Positions 23,362-37,300 of a DNA stretch of 64,000 nt are shown piece after piece. The position numbers were made by a program, and so were the translations under genes. Source of the DNA: Lichtheimia corymbifera B2541 (Eukaryota > Mucoromycota > Mucoromycetes > Mucorales > Lichtheimiaceae); NCBI GenBank assembly GCA_000697475.1, contig JNEU01001053.1:124001-188000 (forward strand), in the 5' to 3' direction. Within the stretch, counting starts at the first letter, position 1; every line of letters starts with the position of its first letter. Below the pieces are notes generated by a model. The model had not been told where the DNA came from. It searched no databases and was given only the letters and a program-made list of their open reading frames with translations.

Positions 23362-23597
23362 ATACACTGTTATAGAATTTGTCTTTTAATATATTTACCC
23401 CAATAGACTGTGCTAATACAGATTGATTGATAGACAAAAAGGAAAATGGTTGCGTGTTTGAATGGATTGAGTGACAATGTTGATATATAGATGGAGGACA
23501 ATGAGGGATGGGTGCGTGTGCGAGTGTATATATATAAAAGTGTGTGTGTGTGAGTGTGTCGAATAATCACATGCATGTAGAAATGTTGAATGGTGGA

Positions 23598-26173
<2,576 letters not shown>

Positions 26174-27966
26174 AACAATGGATTGCCCGTTGTCTATAGT
26201 GTAGTAATAGTAGTAGTTGTTGTTGTTATTGATCATCATCGATAAAATGTTCCATGTACAGCTCTGAGATTGTTGTGGATGATGAGTCAGCCTTGTGAAA
26301 AACACACACACGCACACACACGTCAGAACTACATTTGCTTGCTTTGTTCGAGAAACAATCTAACCCACGACGACATGCAACATCTGATAATGTGCTCCAA
26401 CAACATTTATTTGTCCAACAAATCGGGTGTATATGCAGATTCCCGTGACCTATTCATCGTCGATCGGGATACCCGAAAAAGCCAGTCGACCCTGTACAAC
26501 GTATCCTCTACCCTTCGTCACATGCCTGGATGGGTGCCAACACGGGCAATTGCCATGGACCATTCTTCGCATGAAACCCTCGTTTTCCTCTTTCTCTCTT
26601 TACGGATTGAGCAACATTTATTGATGGGAAAAGGGGGCCTATGTGTGGATAAAATGTGCGTGTATGCACGTGGTTGCATCTATGGCAGGAGTGGGAGGAG
26701 GTGCACAGCCATCTTTTTTTTTTTCTTTTCCCTCCGATGGAGAAGGTTTAGATGCCATAAACTGAGATCAGCGGTATGTAATGCACATTCTCGCACGGGC
26801 TCTATTTACATACTCTTTTTTGTGTATATATCAACATCGTATCATTCATACCTATATTGAAGCGGTGTACGACTCAACATGATCACCGACGATAAAAGAA
26901 AAGAATACATGGCAAGAAAAAGAAATTCCTTATTATCTAGATTCATTCTACCTTTATTTTTCATATGATACAAGTAGAATATGTAAGAGAGGAAAAGAGC
27001 CCCCGGGCTCCCGATAGGCACTGCCGATGAAGAGAGTTATCTCTCGGATGGTGGTTTCCGCGATGAATAATGATAATAATGCCATGATTGCGGGGATGAA
27101 ATAGATAGGTCATGCATTCAACAAATGGCTGTGTGTGTGTGTGGATAGCCTAGAGCCGTCTTGATTGTTGCACACATAATAGACCCGCAACTATCCGCTG
27201 TGCACGTGCCAACAAGCGTAAAGTGGAAAAAGTGAGAGCGTAAGACGAAGCATCAATGTTACCTGTGGAGCTTTGCTTCCGCCAATCATGCGAGCATTGT
27301 CAGTGGGTCACCCCTTTTGCGTTACTCAGGACGACATTGCAAAAGAAAAGGGCGGTTCCTCCCTTAAAAGGTATTCCCCTTGGATTTCGACTGATCAGTT
27401 GAGCACGTTATATGAGTGGTGCTTCTAGTACAACTGATCATGAATGATCGCCGAAGATTCTAGCTGAGTGTGTGTGTGCGTGTGTGTGTATATTACAAAC
27501 GCACATGCAAAACCATGTTTTCATGTCGTCGTCTAAAGCAGTAGTGATATATATAATACATTGCATGAGATATGAAAAGAATGGGAGGGTACGTACAAAA
27601 AAGTAACGCGTTTCAGGCATTGGCAACTTGTGGAATAATCAACGGGGTTCATGATGATGTTGATAATGATGAGGGCGCACAGTGAATGAAATAGTAGGTA
27701 TAGGGCCATTGATAAGATTCGGCCAAAGAGACCAATGATTTCTCACGATGGGAATAATGTGATTGGATCATGCGCACGTCCAAGGATGAAGCAAGCGTAC
27801 ACACACAGAGCAACCAGGTAACCCACTGTGCAACCTCGGCAAGCATTTTTGTATATAACACTTTGTGCTTTTTGTTCTCTCTCATGTCTCCCCAAGCAAC
27901 TGCAACTTGTTTTTTCTTTCGTTTTTTCCTCACTTTTTTCACACAAAGACGCACAAATATACCATA
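26174..27966. other. Intergenic, no gene supported
   Basis: About 1.8 kb holding the 3' flank of the WD40 gene and the promoter of the WWE-like gene. Open frames such as 26270-26860 show no domain, and several simple repeats (CA/GT runs near 26300, 27130 and 27470) account for part of them. The GC-richer stretch 26995-27200 was examined for tRNA and snoRNA patterns and none was convincing. Confidence 0.5.
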
Positions 27967-28575
27967 ATGACGGTCAGCAATATCCGTAATCATCCTTATA
28001 CCTTTGAACATGCACTGCAGCACTCGAGTGACTATACCCCACCTCATCAAGTAAATCGACAGCAGCAACGAACAGGCTATTTTACATGGCTTGTATTTAT
28101 GCAAGTCAAATGGGTACCATTTGATGCTACCAATCAAACCAAGCTGGAACAAACACTGAACCTTGGAGGAACGTTTGTGGATATTGAGGATTCGCACTTT
28201 CCAGGGGTGAAGCGTGTAAGGGCCTTTCCAAAGTCAAACTATATCTCTTACCTTGGAGTCAAATATCGCTTATCGCGTGTGATGCAGCCGGATGCTTGGA
28301 TTGATCCTGCTCCAACAGAAGAACCTGTGTCTTCAGGCTTGGAAGATACTTCTTCCATTGGCTATCGTCTTTTGCCTTCTCCATTTTCTTCCTCATCAAA
28401 GTCGCCACCACTGCTAACCCCACCGCGCGACCCAACCACTGCTGCTGCTACAGCTGTTGTTGCTTCTAATAGTCATACTAACACTACTACCACTACTACT
28501 ACTACCACCAATGCTGCAACAGGCTATTATTATTATGAACCAATAGCTGCACCAATAACATCGCATGTTTCTTGA
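27967..28575 (+). CDS. Small protein with a WWE-like / DDHD-N-like module
   Basis: A single exon of 202 residues. The ATG at 27967 follows a pyrimidine-rich leader. Residues about 35-100 form one conserved-looking block: WLVFMQVKWVPFDATNQ, LNLGGTFVDIEDSHFPGVKR and YISYLGVKYRLSRVMQP. A tryptophan-rich start followed by an acidic DIEDSHF strand resembles WWE modules and the N-terminal W-x-PF region of DDHD-type phospholipases. It is a weak, pattern-based likeness. The C-terminal half is Ser/Pro/Thr-rich with a run of threonines. There is no DDHD or catalytic domain downstream, so this is a stand-alone module. Function unknown. Confidence 0.6.
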   Translation: MTVSNIRNHPYTFEHALQHSSDYTPPHQVNRQQQRTGYFTWLVFMQVKWVPFDATNQTKLEQTLNLGGTFVDIEDSHFPGVKRVRAFPKSNYISYLGVKYRLSRVMQPDAWIDPAPTEEPVSSGLEDTSSIGYRLLPSPFSSSSKSPPLLTPPRDPTTAAATAVVASNSHTNTTTTTTTTTNAATGYYYYEPIAAPITSHVS

Positions 28576-28878
28576 TCCCTTGCCACACACACAAACGCAC
28601 CTTTCCCCATACCTTCCTCGTCGCCTCTTTACATTACAAAAAGAGAAAACCAGTCGCTGTATATAACATCCACAATACCACTACTACCATCCCCACATGC
28701 ACACAATCACACACGCACACACACAATCACAACAACATTTATGCACACCAGCTTGTAGTAATATTCTTGTTGGGCAGAAGAAAGAATAGTGTCTCAATCA
28801 ATCAATCAATCACATGAATCATTTTTATCAACCAGCAATTTCGCTATCCTATCCTGTCTTTTTTTGTCTATTGTTTCT

Positions 28879-29496
28879 ATGGCAAAGTCTATTCCAACAA
28901 AGCAATCCGCCGATCGTGCAGAATTCCTATACCATGCCAGCCATTTACTCTTTGCGACATGTCCCGAGTTGTCACGCTTCTACATGAGTGAATTCCAACA
29001 AAGTCTACGTCAACAAGAGACCAAAGCAGCCAAAGCCATTGCACGTCAAATGTGTGCTCGATGTGGTCAGATCTTTGTGCCGGGATTGAACGCAAGCGTC
29101 GTGCTGAAAACAACCAAACGATATCGACATGGTATCCAAAAGAGCAACCGACACCGTAACCAGCTTGTCTATAAGTGTAACGCATGTCAACATGAAAAAC
29201 GTCTGCAAGGATCAGAGCGAGATATACCAAAAGCATCATTGTTATCGGATGATGATACCAAGACAGCGGCACCCATTGTTCATGCATCTCCAGCAACAAC
29301 AAAGACGACGATGACGACTAGCAGGCAACCACAGCAACAACCACAAAAGCAAAATGCAACAACGTCACCCCTGGCGACTGGAAAGAAGAAAAAGAACAAA
29401 AAGAACAATCTTCAAGCATTGATCGCTAGCCGTAAACAGAATGAAACCAAATCATCGTCTGCATTTGGGTTAGATGATTTTTTATCCTCATTGTAA
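28879..29496 (+). CDS. RNase P/MRP subunit, Rpr2/Rpp21/Snm1 family
   Basis: A single exon of 205 residues. The ATG at 28879 is chosen because an in-frame upstream extension is hydrophobic and leader-like. Residues about 10-40 (EFLYHASHLLFATCPELSRFY) match the N-terminal helices of Rpp21/Rpr2. Then come two CxxC pairs of the zinc ribbon: MCARCGQIFVPGLN and YKCNACQHEKR. The tail is Gln/Lys-rich and ends with LIASRKQNETKSSSAFGLDDFLSSL-like sequence, a C-terminal motif seen in Snm1-type proteins. These subunits bind the RNA of RNase P (tRNA 5' processing) or RNase MRP (pre-rRNA A3 cleavage). The tail favours Snm1 slightly. It is convergent with the SAM-HMG gene. Confidence 0.8.
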   Translation: MAKSIPTKQSADRAEFLYHASHLLFATCPELSRFYMSEFQQSLRQQETKAAKAIARQMCARCGQIFVPGLNASVVLKTTKRYRHGIQKSNRHRNQLVYKCNACQHEKRLQGSERDIPKASLLSDDDTKTAAPIVHASPATTKTTMTTSRQPQQQPQKQNATTSPLATGKKKKNKKNNLQALIASRKQNETKSSSAFGLDDFLSSL

Positions 29497-29622
29497 TACA
29501 TAAATACACGCATATAAAAGAATTCATAGTGCCATTGTATAAATTACATAAGACTTGTTTTCAAACGAATGGTGATAAGAAAAGAATATACACAGAAAAA
29601 GAAAAAAAGAGACTACATATGT

Positions 29623-31003
29623 TCACTTTGTACTATCATTGAAGGATGATGAGGAGGATGATGGCACATTGCAAGTAGGATAGGGATCATTGAGAAGCCA
29701 ATAGGGATACCCGGTTCGAGCAGGTGGTGTGGGTGGTGGAGGTGGAGGTGGAGCTACTGTGGATGATGGAGAATCTGATCTACGTCGTTTTCGTCTGGAT
29801 CGTTTATGCGGTTTACCTACAGAACGTGCTATTCAATCAGCATGGTTGAGATTGCATCATTTTCTTTGTTGTATGTAATGCTTACCCGCTGTTTCATGTT
29901 TCTCCCTAAAATCATTCAGGTACTGCTCATATTGCTAGCAACAAGTAAAACACAATCATCAGTTGGAAGGAGAGAGACAAGGAGAAGAAGAAGAAGCATA
30001 CGTACCCTGTATTCTTGTGTGTTTTTGTATTGTGCCAAGGCCGCTTTATATTCATCCTTTGCCTGTTGTGCTTGTCTTTCATACACTTGTTTCTCAGGGG
30101 TATCAAGAGATTTCCAGCGCACGCCGGCGATCTTTGCAAATGCGGGAAACGACAAGTTTTCATTCTTGAGCTCGGCTCGAAGATAGTTGCAAAACATGAC
30201 ATAAGCAGAAGGTGGCTTGATTGGTGCATTCTTGTCTGGAGTAGGATGTCGCTCGTATTTTCGTTTCCAACATCGAGTAACGTTTTCACTCGTAATCGTA
30301 TCATCTTCAGCAGACGACATGCTACTGCTTTGTGCACCGGAGACTGAGCTAATGGATGCGTGATGGCTCATAATCACAGGTTGTTGAGAGGGTCGTGGAT
30401 GGTGGTGACGGTGATGGTCGTCGTCGTCGTCATGGTGATCATCGTCGTCAGGTATATCTGTAAAAGAAAGAGAATGAATATGTATATATACACATACATG
30501 ACATGATGAAAGAAAGTACCATGGGATTTATCGGGAATAACTGTATTGATAGCAAAGGAAGATATGAGAGGAGCGTTTCGAGCATTGCTGATGGCACGTT
30601 GAAGTAGCTATAGAGGCGATACAAGGAGAGAACGAGAAATACATGGACAATGAAAGAGATACTGCATATAAGCCAAGGAATCTGGATACAATATACTCGT
30701 CAACAATCCCAACATACACGTCGATGACCGCGCTTTACACCCATCTGCTCAAGGTCCAGTTCCGTCACCTCGAATAACTAACAGAGACATGTGTCAGTCG
30801 CAATGTATTCCCATGGAGAATAGAGGATAGGATATGCTTACCGCTTCCAGTTGATCAAATCCTTCATCAATAAACGTCGAATAATATTGCTGAAGGTCAC
30901 ATTTGGCTAAAAAAGCACCCACCTGACGATGCCCTTGTGTGTCGTCGTTGTCGTTGCCTTGACCATCCAATACAGCTGAGCTCGTGGTAATAATAGGTTG
31001 CAT
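29623..31003 (-). CDS. SAM domain plus HMG-box protein
   Basis: Six exons (31003-30842, 30777-30718, 30607-30520, 30457-30006, 29934-29886, 29828-29623) give 338 residues. Residues about 28-76 are a sterile alpha motif: VGAFLAKCDLQQYYSTFIDE, then LFEVTELDLEQMGVKRGHRR. A run of Asp/His follows (about 105-130). Residues about 165-250 are an HMG box: PIKPPSAYVMFCNYLRAELK, FAKIAGVRWKSLDTPEKQVY and the third helix up to YEQYLNDFREKH. A basic nuclear signal (KPHKRSRRKRRR) and a proline run end the protein. The HMG box suggests DNA binding, the SAM domain self-association or partner binding. It is an HMGB/structure-specific type rather than a clear MATA_HMG type. Function unknown. Confidence 0.9.
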
Positions 31004-32510
31004 AGGGTAGGGCTAGTCCAAGTAGTCGTATCAGGTTGGCTAGCGTGCATAAACCGAGCGAGATACACTGAGATCGTTTTCGCACAGGGCAAAATGCCCA
31101 TACACACACAGTAAAAGAAAAAGGAATGCAGATGCCGGTATCAAGTAGATAGGCTGTATCAGAATACAAGATCAGTCCAACTGGGGATCACTGTGGAAGA
31201 GATGCTTACCAATGAGGACAGTGATTGAGTAATAAAGTCCCAGTGTTTGAAGCTCTTTAAAGCGTATACGAGCCCAGCTATTTGGTACAGGTAAAAGAAA
31301 AGAAAGCAGGCGGGACCATAATCCACACACAAATCTTTTTTGATATATGCATTTCGCGCGAAAAGTACAAGTGTTAAACGTGTGTATGTGCAGTGTGTGT
31401 GTGTGAATGTATATAAAGTAATATGTGGAGCATGCTAAGAAGAACATGGTAGAACCCTAAACCGATATAGTGGGACAGGTCGTTGTCAATGCAGCACGCA
31501 TTGTGTGTTGTGTTGCGCAAAACCTCCACCCAACAATATGATTGCTATTGCATGAAACATGCTATTCATGCGCTTGTTGCTTCCTTTATCATGGTCTGTT
31601 ATTCATTGACCATCCACACCAACACCCCTTTTTAAACATACCAGCTTTTTGGATAAAAACCTTCTCTCTTTAAAATGGTCGCCCCGGCAACAAGGCTGCA
31701 TGGCAACGTACAGCAGCATCCTACTACATACTTGTTACTGCACATGCATGTTTCAGTATTATGTATGTATTCATCTCATTCCATCACTTGTGTGTGTGTT
31801 TGCACAGACGCCCTCCCTTTTTCTTAATATTGTTGGTGTTCGTAGTAGTAGGTGTCATAGCGCCCTAGAGATTTTTTGCAAAGAAGGAGGTTTCCATAGC
31901 TTCGATAGAAACATCTATATAGCCTGTATAACGGATAAGACGTACTTGTGGATCTCTCCTCCTCCTCCATGAAAGCAAGTCAAACACCTGATCAGTGCCT
32001 TGATCACGTTCCAAGTGGAATAAGCAACGCATCGTGGTGACCTTTTTTGGGAGAACCCTTATGTACTACTACGTACCAAGGGCACACGTATACATTTTAC
32101 CCCTGACATGCTGATACCACCAGGTCGTTACTTTAATCATTTGATTGTGGAGAAGAAGATCCCCATCCACCGACAAAAAGGTAAATGGGCTTGTGCTGAT
32201 TTGATTATGCACTCTTCTTCAGGGCAGCACACTTGGCACCTGCCTGTCACGTCAATTACATAAATACTGCATCGATGGGTGAGTCCTCCTGGTCATCGAT
32301 CAACATACGCTTTCTCCTGATGGTCTTCCACATGTTCACTACTCCTACTCGTGCTTGTTCGTTGATGATAATGTTGAGAGAGAGGGATACTCCGGTACAC
32401 CTTCCCCGATCAACAAACCTTTATTTCAACGCATTGTCGTATTAGCTCTTATTTTTGATCCTTCTTTTTACACGGTGCAAACTTCTTTTTACTAAATTTT
32501 CTCGTTTGAC
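31004..32510. other. Divergent intergenic region, no gene supported
   Basis: About 1.5 kb between two divergent regulator genes. A short frame beginning ATGGTCGCCCCGGCAACAAG at 31675 with a possible intron (GTATGT near 31760, TTGCACAG near 31806) was considered but leads to only a few more codons. The last 60 bases before 32511 are a pyrimidine-rich leader for the C2H2 gene. Confidence 0.45.
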
Positions 32511-33649
32511 ATGACTACCGTCAACATTCATCCTGGTCATGTATTGCAGCAGCAGCAACAACAGCAACAGCAAGGCGTGCTAAGTTATACAGATCTGCTG
32601 TGCTCTCAGGCAAATTTCACCTCGGCGTCTTACGACAATGACTTTTCTTCACTTTTAAGCTATGATGGAGGTGACAGCTCTATTACTACCACTGGTGCTG
32701 CAAGTGCTACAATAACAGAATCTTGTTCTATTGCACCTGTTACAGCAACCATGACCACTTGTGCAGCCATTCCATCGTCTGCCTCTGGTGGTAACATTCT
32801 CGAGGCACCCTTTTCCCCTATTACTCCAATCATGCATCCATTATACTTTCAGCAACAGCAACAGCAGCAACAACAACGACAACAATCAACGCAACCACAG
32901 GAATGCAATACCCCGTTTGTTGGTCCATATGGAAACACATACATGTCGCATGCATCATTTGGGCCATACATTTTGGATGAATATGGTGCAGAAGATACAA
33001 CAGCTGCAATGCAGCAGCATCATCATCAGCAGCAGCAAGAGTCACTTTATTCCTCATCCTCAGCTCCCCCTTCATTGGTGCCACTGACACTACCCTTTAA
33101 ACATGTGGAGCATGCATCCCAGCAGCAACAACATACCATGAACAATTATACTATCGCTGCACCCACCACTAATGATAATAATGGCAAAAAGAGTATTTCT
33201 CCACCAGCAACAACAACAACGCAACCACGTTCACGCGGGCGACGCGTCTCCAGTGTACCTACTCAGGGTGAGCGTATGTTTGTATGTCAAACAGAAGGCT
33301 GTGGTAAAGTCTTTAAGCGGTCTGAGCACTTGAAACGACATACTCGTTCCATCCATACACTAGAGAAACGTAAGTGGGGCATATCAGCAGATACAAAAAG
33401 GTGATGTATGCTTACGTTCGGTTGATAGCATTTGAATGTCCATATCAAAATTGCCACAAGAGGTTTTCACGATCCGATAACTTGAATCAACATATACGCA
33501 TCCACAGACACAATCATGCAAGCATCAAAAAGGAAAAGAAATCAGCTCCTGCTACTGCTACTACTACTACTACGCAATCATCTTCTACGACATCACCATC
33601 ACCCCTTGATCCATATCATTTCCCTAACAGTAATTTTTGCACCGTATAA
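32511..33649 (+). CDS. C2H2 zinc-finger transcription factor, Msn2/Com2-like
   Basis: Two exons (32511-33369 and 33429-33649) give 359 residues. The N-terminal 250 residues are low-complexity with several Gln runs and a His/Gln run. Two adjacent C2H2 fingers lie near residues 265-320: FVCQTEGCGKVFKRSEHLKRH and FECPYQNCHKRFSRSDNLNQH, linked by TRSIHTLEKP. The FKRSEHLKRH and FSRSDNLNQH helices match Msn2/Msn4/Seb1-type factors that bind stress-response elements (AGGGG); the finger specificity residues (R-E-R and R-D-N) agree. A basic patch PRSRGRRVSS precedes the fingers. The single intron lies exactly in the linker between them. The role in this organism is not known. Confidence 0.9.
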
Positions 33650-34328
33650 GGCATCTCTCACGAATCCACTCTTCTTATCACACATTCGCACACGCACACA
33701 CATAGTCCATCTACACACAAGCACATTTCAATCAACACACGCACCACGTACACTCTTATTCAACTATTATTTCTTTTCTTCCATGCTCAAGTATTTCACC
33801 CATTACTTTTTCATCATACGAAAGCACCTTTTTCTTTTTAAGTTCTTCAAAACAGCATGCTTTTTTTCTATGTCCTTCATCTTTTTCTATTACTGTCCGA
33901 GCTTATTTAAAGACTCGAAACCTCTCTGTAGAATCCAACAGTGAATGTAGAAAGATACTTTTGTTTCTTGCTCAAAGATGTTGCTTTCTTTTTATATCAG
34001 TGATGATGTGTTTATTTATATCACATGCTTGCTATTCTTTTACTGTGGAGGAGGGGAGAGCAGCGTGTTGTTGATGGGCAATTTTTAATTGGCTCTGTTT
34101 TCATTTAGGCGATTTGATTGGATTGTGGACGCATATTGTAGGTGGCGGTCGGTAATCGGATTCACTTTACGTTTCCCGCCCGCTCTTCACTGTCCAGGCG
34201 TTTCTTCTTTCCCAACATAGCGTAAGTCTCGGCCATCAGCCCAATCTTGTATCCCTCATGGCTATCTACAATGGCTAATGCACGTTGAATACTAGTCTGC
34301 ACTTATCCATTAGGGTGCCCACTCAGTT
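33650..34328. other. Intergenic region before SEC16
   Basis: About 680 bases with the 3' flank of the C2H2 gene (T-rich, several short CA-rich runs) and the SEC16 promoter. No open frame of note; no TATA box evident near the SEC16 start. Confidence 0.5.
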
Positions 34329-37300
34329 ATGGCAACCAAGGATGATTCCAAGCCCGTAAACGATGGGGCTCATTTGTTCGCCAACAATGCCGACCAGAGC
34401 GATCCCTTTCAAGCATTGTCTTCCAACACTACGCAGTCTGCTAGAGAACAGTCCTCTGAACCCGATGCAGTAATCACAACACAACAATCGGCCAATGGCA
34501 ATACCGATACAAAGCAAGCTCAAGCTCCTCCTGCTACTACTACTACTACTACTACTACTGGAGAGGGACAACAACAGCAACAGCACGTAGACGACACCAA
34601 CAAGCCTATCGCAGGTGATGCAAGCACTTTGTTTGGTGGCGATGATTCCAATACGGATGCATTATTTGGTGGTGGTGGTGGCGGCAATAATAACGTGTCA
34701 GGAGCCGACACGTTATTTTCACAGCCTCCAGCTGCTGCTGCTGCTGCTGCTGCCGATTCGCTCTTTGCCCAAGCTCAGCCGACAAGCGACCCCTTTTTTA
34801 ATGGTCAGTATGAGAACGGTGGCAATGGAGGAGCATATCAGTACAATGCAACCGATCAACAATACGCGTCCTATACTCCTCAACAACAACACGATCAACA
34901 CTATAATCAATATACTGCTCAGGATCAACAATATACTCAATATGCCCCTCCTCATCAATATGGACAAGAGCACCAGTATAGTCAACAACAGCAGTATGCT
35001 CCTCAAGATCAATATGCCGGATATGCCCAGGATAACAACCAATATCAACAACAGCAGCAGCAGCAGCAATATGAGCCTCTTCAACAACAACAACAACAGG
35101 GATACGCTTACGATGCTTATGCCAATTATCAGTATCAGCATGATGCTTATAACTCCACCAACACGTACCAGCAGATACCTAATTATCAACAACAACAGCA
35201 ACCCAATGATGCTGCTACGGTATACTCCGGCTATGATCCTCAACAATACGCACAGAATTACCAATATGTTGATCAGCAAAGTGAGCAACAATACATGTAC
35301 GATCCTCAATCGGCTACATATCAACAACAACAACAACCAAGCAATGACGCCATGGCACAATATGCTTATGATCCTCAGCAGGTTTATGACCAGCAACAAT
35401 ACCAAGTGACTGATCAACAACAGCAACCTGGTCAAGATATGCAAGCTGTTTATCAATCTCAGCAACAGGAACAGGTAAAATCGGTGATTGGAATTGGATA
35501 AGAGTATATGGGAGATTGATCAATATCCAAGCATCAAAACCAGCCGACACCTGAATACGCTTATGCTCCTCCTCAACAACAGCAACAGCAGCAGGATCAG
35601 GTAAGTCAATATTTGGATAATGTGAATATATCAAAGGCTGATCCCGTTTTCAAGTATCAACAGCAACAGCCGACATCTGATTATGCCTATGCTCCTCCTC
35701 CTCAACAACAGCAGCAACAGCAGCAGCAGGATCAGGTAAATCATTGGGTTGGATAAAGAATGTATATATATATGGGTTCTGATCAATATCCTAACATCAG
35801 CAACAGCAGACAACATCTGATTATGCTTATGCTCCTCCTCCTCAACAACAGCAGCAACAGCAGCAGGATCAGGTAAATCATTGGATTGGGTAAAGGATGT
35901 GTCTACATGGGATCTGATCAATATCTTAACATCAGCAACAGCAGACAACATCCGATTATGCTTATGCTCCTCCTCAACAAGTTCCTGAAGCTCAACAAGT
36001 CCCTGAAGCTCAACAAGGACCTCCAGCTGCCACTGAACAATTCAATAATGGTCCTGGTCAACCTTCTATGGAAGCTGAGACTTCATCGCAACTACCACCG
36101 CCACCTCAACGACAACAACAGCAACCAGAAGTTGGTGAACAGTTCACTTACGATACCAGTGAACCTTCGTTAGGACATGTGTCTGCACCACCACCACCAA
36201 TGCAGTCGATGCAACAGCAACGACCTGCTGAGCAGCAGCCACAAAATGTTGATATTCAAGGTGATCATCACAATACCCAGGCACAACATGATGTACTTGC
36301 TCAAAAGGAGGATCAACCACAAGTGGAAGCGGGTCAAGGTAAGAAAAAAGGGAACTAGGGAAGGGCTCAAAAGCAGGATGGTGTTCTAATCAAGAATGTT
36401 GTCAGTAGACCAATCAGTGAATGGAAATGCTGCGATCCTCAACCCAATGGAACAAGAGACTGCATACGACCTTCAAAGTCATCCACCACCTCATGAACCT
36501 CAGGTACCTGATGCAGCGGTCTTTGATCAACAAGCATATCAGCTTCCTGCACAAGAGGATGCAACTGTTCCAGGTGATCAATACACCTATGATCAGCAAC
36601 AATACAATCAAGTGGATGGCGTTTATTATCAAGAGCAAGCACAGTATCAGTATTCGACAACTGAGCCAGTCAGCTATGAACAAATGGGTGCTTCTGAAGT
36701 TCAATCATCACAACAAGAGCAAGAGGCTCAATTTGATACGGGTGTGCCATTGCATCAACAGCAGCAGCAGCAGACCATGTCACCCAAATCGAGTACCGAA
36801 TTGCAAGAGATACAAGGAGAACAAGTTGTTCCTAATTTATATCAAGGATCGAATCCACCTGCAACTGCCAAGCCTGATGATGCTTATCCTTCAAGAGAAC
36901 CCATGCTGCAACAACGTTCATCCATGGAACAAGGTGGACGTGTATCGATGGAACGTACAAGTACAGTGTATTCTGCTGGAAGCATGTTGAATCGCTTAGC
37001 ATCACCCCAACTGGAACAATTCCTTCCTTGCCCTGATCCTAATTGTGATGGTGAAAACAAAGCCAAGGCCAAGTTTTGTTGCGAGTGTGGTCGACCCTTG
37101 ACATCCATTTCTCGTGCTACAACACCTGCTGCTGGCAGTGTTACATCTTCAGTTGCTCCTCCTCCTCCAGTTAATGAACATGTACCATCATCATCAGCAT
37201 CCTCCTATGATCCATCCTCAGCAGCAACAATGTACGGCCCACCATCTGCAACTACTACTCTTCAGCAACAACCACCGGATATGTACTATCCTGAACAACA

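Noticed and set aside
26995..27200. Possible structured RNA gene (GC-rich, short stems)
   Set aside because: No tRNA T-loop, no C/D or H/ACA box combination and no terminal stem could be found.
31649..31972. Small gene with ATG at 31675
   Set aside because: The only plausible intron leads to a stop within a few codons, and the unspliced frame has no recognisable feature.
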